Of a stretch of DNA of 58,488 nucleotides, positions 53,271 through 58,488 are shown piece after piece. The notes beneath the pieces were generated by a model. That model was not told where the DNA came from. It worked only from the letters and a program-made list of their open reading frames with translations, and made no database searches. Source of the stretch: Rhodocyclaceae bacterium. GTDB taxonomy: Bacteria; Pseudomonadota; Gammaproteobacteria; Burkholderiales; Rhodocyclaceae. The translations under genes were made by a program, and so were the position numbers. Numbering within the stretch: the stretch's first letter is position 1; each line of letters begins with the position of its first letter. The stretch is from contig JAJVIJ010000032.1 of assembly GCA_022072095.1 (NCBI GenBank), positions 1 to 58,488 of the forward strand. The letters are read 5' to 3'.

Positions 53271-55829
53271 ATGAACAAACAACTGGTCATAGCCGAAAAA
53301 CCCTCGGTCGCCGCGGACATCGCCAAGGCGCTGGGCAAGTTCACCCGCCAGGGGGACTACTACGAATCCGACGACTACCTGGTCACCTCGGCGGTCGGCC
53401 ACCTGCTCGAACTCACGGTGCCGGAGGAGTACGACGTCAAGCGCGGCAAATGGAGCTTTGCGCACCTGCCGGTGATTCCGCCGCGGTTTGCGCTCGCGCC
53501 CATCGAGAAAACCCAGTCGCGCCTGCAGCTGCTGGTCAAGCTGATCCGCCGCAAGGACATCGACGGCATCATCAATGCCTGCGACGCCGGCCGCGAGGGC
53601 GAGCTGATCTTTCATTACGTGGTGCAGTTCGCCAAGTCAGGCAAGCCGGTGCGCCGCTTGTGGCTCCAGTCCATGACGCCGCAGGCGATACGTGACGGCT
53701 TTCGCCAGCTGCGCACGGCCGAGGACATGCGTGGGTTGCAGGACGCGGCCGTGAGCCGGGCGGAATCGGACTGGCTGATCGGCATCAACGGCACGCGCGC
53801 ACTCACCGCGTTCAACTCCAAGACCGGCGGCTTTCACCTGACGACGGTCGGACGCGTGCAGACGCCGACCCTGGCCATCGTCGTCGAGCGCGAGGCGCTG
53901 ATCCGTCGCTTCGAGCCCCGTGACTACTGGGAAGTGGAAGCGCTGTTCGGCGCGCAGGCCGGCCAGTATGCCGGCCGCTGGTTCGACGAGAGCTTCCGCA
54001 AAGGCGACGACGAGCACGCCCGCGCCGAACGCATCTGGGACGAGGCCCGTGCGCAGGCGATCGTGCAGCGTTGCCGCGGCGAGATCGGAACCGTCGAGGA
54101 GGAATCCAAGCCGGCGACGCAGAATTCGCCCCTGCTGTTCGATCTCACCAGCCTGCAACGCGAGGCCAATGGGCGCTTCGGGTTCTCGGCCAAGAACACG
54201 CTCGGCATCGCGCAGGCGCTGTACGAGAAACACAAGGTGCTCACCTATCCGCGCACCGATTCGCGTCATCTGCCGGAAGACTATCTGGGCACGGTCGGCG
54301 GCACGCTGGGTGCGCTGCCCGCTCCCTATGCCGAGTTCGCCGAGCGCATTCTCCGCTCGAAGTGGCTGCTGCCCAACAGGCGCATTTTCAACAACGCGAA
54401 GGTTTCCGACCACTTTGCCATCATCCCGACGGGCACCGCGGCAAAAGGGCTCTCGGAGCCCGAATCGCGGATCTACGACCTGGTGACGCGGCGCTTTCTG
54501 GCGGTGTTCTTCCCGGCCGCCGAGTACCTGGAAACCACGCGCATCACGCGCGTTGCCGGCGAGGCCTTCCGCTCCTCCGGCAAGGTGCTGCTGAACCCGG
54601 GCTGGCTGGCGGTCTATGGCAAGGAAGCGGCACTCGAAGGTGATACCGGCACCGGCCATCTGGTACCGGTGCAGGCCGGCGAGACCGTGCACGCCGACGA
54701 GGTCGAGGTGCGTGCGCACGCCACCCGGCCGCCGCCGCGCTACTCCGAGGCGACGCTGCTGTCGGCGATGGAGGGGGCCGGCAAGACGATCGACGACGAG
54801 GAGCTGCGTGCGGCCATGGCCGGCCGCGGGCTGGGGACGCCGGCCACGCGTGCGCAGATCATCGAAAACCTGATTGCCGAACACTATCTCGCGCGCGAGG
54901 GCCGGGAGCTGATCCCGACCGCGAAGGCCTTTCAGTTGATGACCGCGCTCAAGGGACTGGCCATCGAGGAACTGACCTCGCCGGAACTGACCGGCGAGTG
55001 GGAGCACAAGCTCGCGCGCATGGAGCGTGGCGAACTGTCGCGCGCGGAGTTCATGAAGGACATCGCCGCCATGGCCGCGCACATCGTCGCTCAGGCGAAG
55101 AACCATGAAAGCGATACCGTCCCCGGCGATTTCGCGACGCTGTCGACGCCCTGCCCGAAATGCGGCGGCGTCATCAAGGAAAACTACAAGAAATTCCAGT
55201 GCCAGCGCTGCGAATTCTCGCTGTGGAAGATCGTTGCCGGGCGCCAGTTCGAGACCGCCGAAATCGAGACGCTGCTCGCGCAGCGCCAGGTCGGGCCGTT
55301 GCAGGGATTCCGCAGTCGCATGGGACGCGCGTTCGCGGCCATCATCCGCTTGAACGACCAGCTCGAACCGGAATTCGACTTCGGTCAGGCGCGCGCCGAG
55401 GCCGACGGCGCCGAGCCGGTGGACTTCACCGGGCAGGAATCGCTGGGGCCCTGTCCAAAATGCGGCGCCCGCGTATTCGAGCACGGCCTGTCCTACGTCT
55501 GCGAACGTGCCGTCGGGCCGGCGCGCACCTGCGATTTTCGCTCCGGCACGATCATTCTGCAGCAGGCGATCAGCCGTGCCGAGATGCAGAAACTGCTCGA
55601 CACCGGGCGAACCAGCCTGTTGCGCGGGTTTGTGTCGTCGCGGACGCGACGCAAGTTTTCGGCTTTTCTGGTACGCGGCCCGGACGGCAAGGTCGGCTTC
55701 GAATTCGAGGCGCGCCTGCCCAAGGCTTCCAAGGCCGGCGCGGACGACGCGACCAGCGCGGACGCGAAATCGCGCAAGCCGACCGCCGGCAGCGCCGCCG
55801 ACAAACCCAAATCCCGCAAGCGCGCCTGA
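53271..55829 (+). CDS. topB: DNA topoisomerase III, extended form with zinc-ribbon tail
   Basis: 852 residues from ATG 53271. LVIAEKPSVAADIAKALG is the Toprim start, CDAGREGELIFHYVV carries the acidic Mg2+ triad, and VLTYPRTDSRHLPEDY contains the catalytic tyrosine (about residue 326). After the IA core, CPKCGGVIKENYKKFQCQRC and CPKCGARVFEHGLSYVC are two zinc ribbons, then a basic Lys/Ala/Arg-rich tail. This is longer than E. coli TopB (about 650), as is common in several proteobacterial groups. It relaxes and decatenates DNA. TopA is the alternative, but TopA has a different N-terminus. Confidence 0.93.
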   Translation: MNKQLVIAEKPSVAADIAKALGKFTRQGDYYESDDYLVTSAVGHLLELTVPEEYDVKRGKWSFAHLPVIPPRFALAPIEKTQSRLQLLVKLIRRKDIDGIINACDAGREGELIFHYVVQFAKSGKPVRRLWLQSMTPQAIRDGFRQLRTAEDMRGLQDAAVSRAESDWLIGINGTRALTAFNSKTGGFHLTTVGRVQTPTLAIVVEREALIRRFEPRDYWEVEALFGAQAGQYAGRWFDESFRKGDDEHARAERIWDEARAQAIVQRCRGEIGTVEEESKPATQNSPLLFDLTSLQREANGRFGFSAKNTLGIAQALYEKHKVLTYPRTDSRHLPEDYLGTVGGTLGALPAPYAEFAERILRSKWLLPNRRIFNNAKVSDHFAIIPTGTAAKGLSEPESRIYDLVTRRFLAVFFPAAEYLETTRITRVAGEAFRSSGKVLLNPGWLAVYGKEAALEGDTGTGHLVPVQAGETVHADEVEVRAHATRPPPRYSEATLLSAMEGAGKTIDDEELRAAMAGRGLGTPATRAQIIENLIAEHYLAREGRELIPTAKAFQLMTALKGLAIEELTSPELTGEWEHKLARMERGELSRAEFMKDIAAMAAHIVAQAKNHESDTVPGDFATLSTPCPKCGGVIKENYKKFQCQRCEFSLWKIVAGRQFETAEIETLLAQRQVGPLQGFRSRMGRAFAAIIRLNDQLEPEFDFGQARAEADGAEPVDFTGQESLGPCPKCGARVFEHGLSYVCERAVGPARTCDFRSGTIILQQAISRAEMQKLLDTGRTSLLRGFVSSRTRRKFSAFLVRGPDGKVGFEFEARLPKASKAGADDATSADAKSRKPTAGSAADKPKSRKRA

Positions 55830-55842
55830 AAGAGGACCGATC

Positions 55843-56478
55843 ATGTTGCGTTTCGAAATCATCCCGGTCACGCCGTATCAGCAGAACTGCACGCTGCTGT
55901 GGTGTGAACGCACGCTCAAGGGAGCGGTCAGCGATCCGGGCGGGGACATCCCGCGCATTCTGGCCGTGGCCAAGCGCCACGGTGTCGCGATCGAAAAACT
56001 GCTCGTCACGCACGGCCATCTGGATCATGCCGGCGCGACGCTCGATCTCGCCGAGCAGCTCGGCGTGCCCATAGAGGGCCCGCACCCCGAGGACGCGTTC
56101 TGGATCGACGCCATGCCGCAGCAATCGTCCATGTTCGGCTTCGGCCGCTGCCGCGCATTCACACCCGATCGCTGGCTCCATGATGGCGATGCCGTCACCG
56201 TGGGCGAGGTCACGCTGGAGGTCAGGCACTGCCCCGGGCATACGCCCGGGCATGTGATCTTTTTCGATCCGGTCACGCGGCTGGCGATCGTCGGCGACGT
56301 GCTGTTCGCGGGTTCGATCGGGCGCACCGATTTTCCACGTGGCGACCATGACACGCTGATTCGCTCGATCAAGGAAAAGCTGTGGCCGCTGGGAAGCGAC
56401 GTGCGCTTCGTGCCCGGCCACGGACCGATGTCCACCTTCGGCGAGGAGCGCGCCACCAACCCGTTCGTCGCGGATTGA
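55843..56478 (+). CDS. Metallo-beta-lactamase-fold hydrolase (YcbL/glyoxalase II-like)
   Basis: 211 residues from ATG 55843 with AGAGGACC just upstream. THGHLDHAG is the metal-binding HxHxDH motif (Leu at the x position), CPGHTPGHVIFF gives the next His, VGDVLFAGSIGRTDFP the bridging Asp, and PGHGPMSTFGEER the last His. This is close to YcbL-type type II glyoxalases rather than beta-lactamases. Likely hydrolyses S-lactoylglutathione or a similar thioester. It is 13 bases after topB and three bases before dsbB. Confidence 0.88.
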   Translation: MLRFEIIPVTPYQQNCTLLWCERTLKGAVSDPGGDIPRILAVAKRHGVAIEKLLVTHGHLDHAGATLDLAEQLGVPIEGPHPEDAFWIDAMPQQSSMFGFGRCRAFTPDRWLHDGDAVTVGEVTLEVRHCPGHTPGHVIFFDPVTRLAIVGDVLFAGSIGRTDFPRGDHDTLIRSIKEKLWPLGSDVRFVPGHGPMSTFGEERATNPFVAD

Positions 56479-56481
56479 CGG

Positions 56482-56979
56482 ATGGCAACGCGCTCGTCGC
56501 TGATCGCCTGGGGCATCGCGATCGCCAGCTTTGGGCTGTTGGGCTACGCCTACTACCTTCAGCATGCCGAGGCCATGGCGCCCTGCCCGCTCTGCATCCT
56601 GCAGCGCTACGCCTTCGCACTCGTCGGCGTGTGCGCGCTGATTTCGCAGCTGCCGCCCCGTTCGGCAGGCATGGGGCGCTGGGCGCTCCTTGCCGCCGCG
56701 CTGGCGGCGCTGGTCGGTGCCGGCGTCGCCGCACGCCACGTCTGGGTGCTCGAACATCCGGGCAGCTCCTGCGGCCGCGACCTCGTCGAGGATTTCGTCA
56801 ACGGCCTCGCGCCGGCGCGGTGGTGGCCCGATATGTTCATGGCCGACGCGCCCTGTGGCCTGCCGCTGGAACCTGTTCTCGGCCTGCAGATCCCCGTCTG
56901 GTCGTTGCTCTGGCTGAGCACGCTGGGCGTGCTCAGCATCGTGGCTGCGCGGCACGCGAGTCGTCGCCGGACACGATGA
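56482..56979 (+). CDS. dsbB: Disulfide bond formation protein DsbB
   Basis: 165 residues with four membrane helices. CPLC near the N-terminus (C35, C38) is the quinone-proximal pair, and C97 and C125 in the second periplasmic loop are the DsbA-reoxidising pair, as in E. coli DsbB. It passes electrons from DsbA to the quinone pool. It overlaps the phospholipase gene by four bases (ATGA), so the two are likely cotranslated. Confidence 0.92.
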   Translation: MATRSSLIAWGIAIASFGLLGYAYYLQHAEAMAPCPLCILQRYAFALVGVCALISQLPPRSAGMGRWALLAAALAALVGAGVAARHVWVLEHPGSSCGRDLVEDFVNGLAPARWWPDMFMADAPCGLPLEPVLGLQIPVWSLLWLSTLGVLSIVAARHASRRRTR

Positions 56980-58169
56980 ATCCGCGAGCGCGTGCGAGCC
57001 GCCTGGTCGCGGCGCTGATCGCGACGCTGCCCGCGATGCTGCCAACTGTGGCCAGCGCCGCATGGACACTGGCCCTCGACGAAGCGCAGGTCGTTGCCGG
57101 CGCTACGCTCGCACTGACCGCACTGTATGCCCATGACGGCCCGGGTATCGTGACACCGCAGGTGCCGGCGCACCCCGTCCTGAGACTGGCGGGCGCGGCC
57201 GGCGAGCGCACACTCGAGCTGACGCGTACCCAGGCAGGCGATGCCGCCGACCAGCCACTCGCAGCCGGCCAGTTCCGGCGTGTCCGTTATCTCGCAATGC
57301 TGCCGGAGAATGTGCACGGCACGCTGCTTCTGTCAGTACCAGAGCTCGGCGGCCAGGGCGTGCTCGTCCAGGTCGCCCCCGTTCCCAGGTCCGCCGAAAG
57401 CGTCCCCGCGACACCCGCCGAAGTCGTCGCAGACCGTTCCGAGTCCGCAACGCGGCAACGCTTCGAGTCGGTCTCGGCGCACGACCCGATGTATTTCATC
57501 GTCGGCTCGGCGGGCGATACCAATGCCAAGTTCCAGCTGAGCTTCAAGTTCCGCCTGTTCGACCCCGACGATGCCGGCGATACACGGCTGGTGCGCAACC
57601 TGTTCATCGGCTATACGCAAACCTCGCTATGGGACTTGCAGGGCCCGTCGAAACCCTTCACCGACAGCAGCTATCGCCCGGCGCTGTTCTACCACCATGC
57701 GGCCGTTGCCCGATACGGCGCCTGGACGTGGGGCCTGCAAGCAGGGCTCGAGCACGAATCCAACGGCAAGGCCGGCGTCGATTCACGCAGCCTGAACACC
57801 GCCTTCGTGCGGCCGCTGATACGCTGGGGCCCGCTCGACGATGCGCACTGGACCTTCGCACCGAAGCTCTACGCCTATCTGGACAAGGAGGAGAACCCCG
57901 ACATCCAGCGCTATCGCGGCTACGGCGATTTCACGCTGCGCTATGGACGCGCGGAGGGTTGGCAACTGGGCGCCACGCTGCGCTTGGGCACCGAGCGCCA
58001 CCATGGCAGCACGCAGGTCGATTTCACGGTGCCGATGAGCACGCGCTGGCTGGGCAATCTGAACGGCTATCTGTACGCGCAATACGTGTACGGCTGGGGC
58101 GAGAGCCTGCTGACCTACAACCAGAAAACCGTGCCGCAGCTGCGCCTGGGTATCATGGTGGTGCGCTGA
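56976..58169 (+). CDS. pldA: Outer-membrane phospholipase A (PldA)
   Basis: 397 residues, longer than E. coli PldA (about 290). Residues 1-28 form a signal peptide (VAALIATLPAMLPTVASA). About 30-155 is an extra N-terminal beta-rich segment. The conserved barrel begins at YFIVGSAGDTNAKFQLSFK. GLEHESNGKAGVDSRSLN carries the catalytic H260 and S262. The last strands end in YNQKTVPQLRLGIMVVR, the aromatic/hydrophobic outer-membrane C-terminus pattern. It hydrolyses mislocalised phospholipids in the outer leaflet. Dimerisation and Ca2+ dependence are known of the family, not shown here. Confidence 0.9.
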   Translation: MNPRARASRLVAALIATLPAMLPTVASAAWTLALDEAQVVAGATLALTALYAHDGPGIVTPQVPAHPVLRLAGAAGERTLELTRTQAGDAADQPLAAGQFRRVRYLAMLPENVHGTLLLSVPELGGQGVLVQVAPVPRSAESVPATPAEVVADRSESATRQRFESVSAHDPMYFIVGSAGDTNAKFQLSFKFRLFDPDDAGDTRLVRNLFIGYTQTSLWDLQGPSKPFTDSSYRPALFYHHAAVARYGAWTWGLQAGLEHESNGKAGVDSRSLNTAFVRPLIRWGPLDDAHWTFAPKLYAYLDKEENPDIQRYRGYGDFTLRYGRAEGWQLGATLRLGTERHHGSTQVDFTVPMSTRWLGNLNGYLYAQYVYGWGESLLTYNQKTVPQLRLGIMVVR

Positions 58170-58219
58170 GCGTGCCGCCGCAGACCCGGCGCGGCCCACT
58201 TTCAGCCCAGCGACCAAGG

Positions 58220-58245
58220 TCAGATCGTGCGCAGCCACGATCTGA
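58220..58245. terminator. Strong hairpin downstream of pldA
   Basis: TCAGATCGTG-CGCAGC-CACGATCTGA is a perfect 10-base stem with a six-base loop, 50 bases after the pldA stop. There is no T-run, so it may be a rho-dependent or structural end of the transcript. Confidence 0.45.
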
Positions 58246-58295
58246 ACCGATGCTTGGACGATCCTGGTTTTCGGGCGCTGATGCTCGAGAGGTAC

Positions 58296-58309
58296 AGAAG
58301 ATATCTTCT
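58296..58309. promoter_or_regulatory. Perfect 14-base palindrome AGAAGATATCTTCT
   Basis: Self-complementary over 14 bases with no loop, in non-coding DNA upstream of the possible gene at 58,343. This is the form of a dimeric regulator operator. No known regulator is assigned. Confidence 0.35.
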
Positions 58310-58342
58310 TGTGGATGATGGCGGCCTGTCCGTTTGAAGGAC

Positions 58343-58488
58343 ATGCCCATTGCGGCAAAGGAAGTCGTCAGCCGGCGTGAGGTCGGTGATCGTGCGGGAG
58401 GGGCATTCTGCGGCGCATCGCCAGCGATGGTGGTCGAAACAGCGCCTCAGCTTGCGGAGCTTGAAAACGCTTCATCCAATGCACATAT
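58343..58488 (+). CDS. Possible 5' end of an unidentified gene (runs off the window)
   Basis: 48 codons open from ATG 58343 to the window edge, with GAAGGA just before it. The peptide begins MPIAAKEVVSRREVGDRA and continues ETAPQLAELENASS. No family is recognised. The length is too short to be sure it is coding. Confidence 0.22.
   Translation, partial: MPIAAKEVVSRREVGDRAGGAFCGASPAMVVETAPQLAELENASSNAH

Larger units (their letters stand above)
58170..58488. other. Terminal 319 bases after pldA
   Basis: No confident gene. A strong hairpin (58,220-58,245) and a perfect palindrome (58,296-58,309) are present. An open frame from ATG 58343 runs to the end of the window. Confidence 0.5.

Noticed and set aside
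53637..55871. Open minus-strand frame of over 700 codons
   Set aside because: Antisense to topB, and its composition is that of a high-GC shadow frame.
1..58488. tRNA, rRNA, CRISPR array or complete insertion sequence
   Set aside because: No cloverleaf, rRNA-like stretch, spaced direct repeats or transposase motif was found on reading the intergenic DNA.

Overview
The window looks like chromosomal DNA of a GC-rich gammaproteobacterium. The housekeeping genes point that way: an OmpR/EnvZ-type pair, mutS, acpH, alr, mnmG-rsmG-parA-parB, htpX, fmt-def, LysM-dprA, topB, dsbB and an outer-membrane phospholipase A. No 16S rRNA gene or other species-level marker is present, so I do not name a genus. 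No tRNA, rRNA, CRISPR array or intact transposase was seen.

Region 1 (about 200-29,355) is a 29 kb surface-polysaccharide locus. It has a Wzx flippase, a Wzy/O-antigen-ligase-like polymerase, a Wzz/GumC-like co-polymerase, a BY-kinase-like P-loop protein with an altered Walker A lysine, and an outer-membrane export lipoprotein with two export domains. It also has a WbaP/WcaJ-type priming sugar transferase, six further glycosyltransferases (four GT4-type, one GT2, one GT9), a sugar nucleotidyltransferase, an NAD-dependent epimerase and a DegT aminotransferase. Modification genes include three SAM methyltransferases, two acetyltransferase-like beta-helix proteins, an SGNH hydrolase, an Asp/Asn beta-hydroxylase-like protein, a radical SAM/SPASM protein, a secreted glycoside hydrolase, and a carbamoyltransferase followed by SxtJ and a 50-residue DUF5989 protein. 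The locus is a mosaic of five blocks on alternating strands: + 311-2321 and 3654-10496 (interrupted by a minus-strand hydrolase); - 10508-13431; + 13554-14645; - 14642-23196; + 23294-29355. Base composition is visibly less GC-rich than in the flanking DNA.

Region 2 (29,530-35,127) has a two-domain iron-type ABC permease, an OmpR/EnvZ-like two-component system, and a LysR regulator next to wrbA. Region 3 (35,128-43,818) begins with about 670 bases without a recognisable gene. It then has mutS, a secreted metallophosphoesterase-like protein, acpH, alr, a FlaA1/CapD-type nucleotide-sugar dehydratase that may feed the polysaccharide locus, and a thioesterase. Region 4 (43,858-50,586, minus strand) is def-fmt, then htpX, then mnmG-rsmG-parA-parB, the last an arrangement often found near the replication origin. 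Region 5 (50,882-58,169, plus strand) is LysM protein, dprA, a 137-base inverted-repeat-bounded MITE-like insertion, topB, a metallo-beta-lactamase-fold hydrolase, dsbB and pldA. The last 319 bases hold two strong dyads and perhaps the start of another gene.

The best candidates for something little described are the carbamoyltransferase-SxtJ-DUF5989 module, the arginine-for-lysine BY-kinase-like protein next to the chain-length regulator, the duplicated export domain, and the beta-hydroxylase inside a polysaccharide operon.
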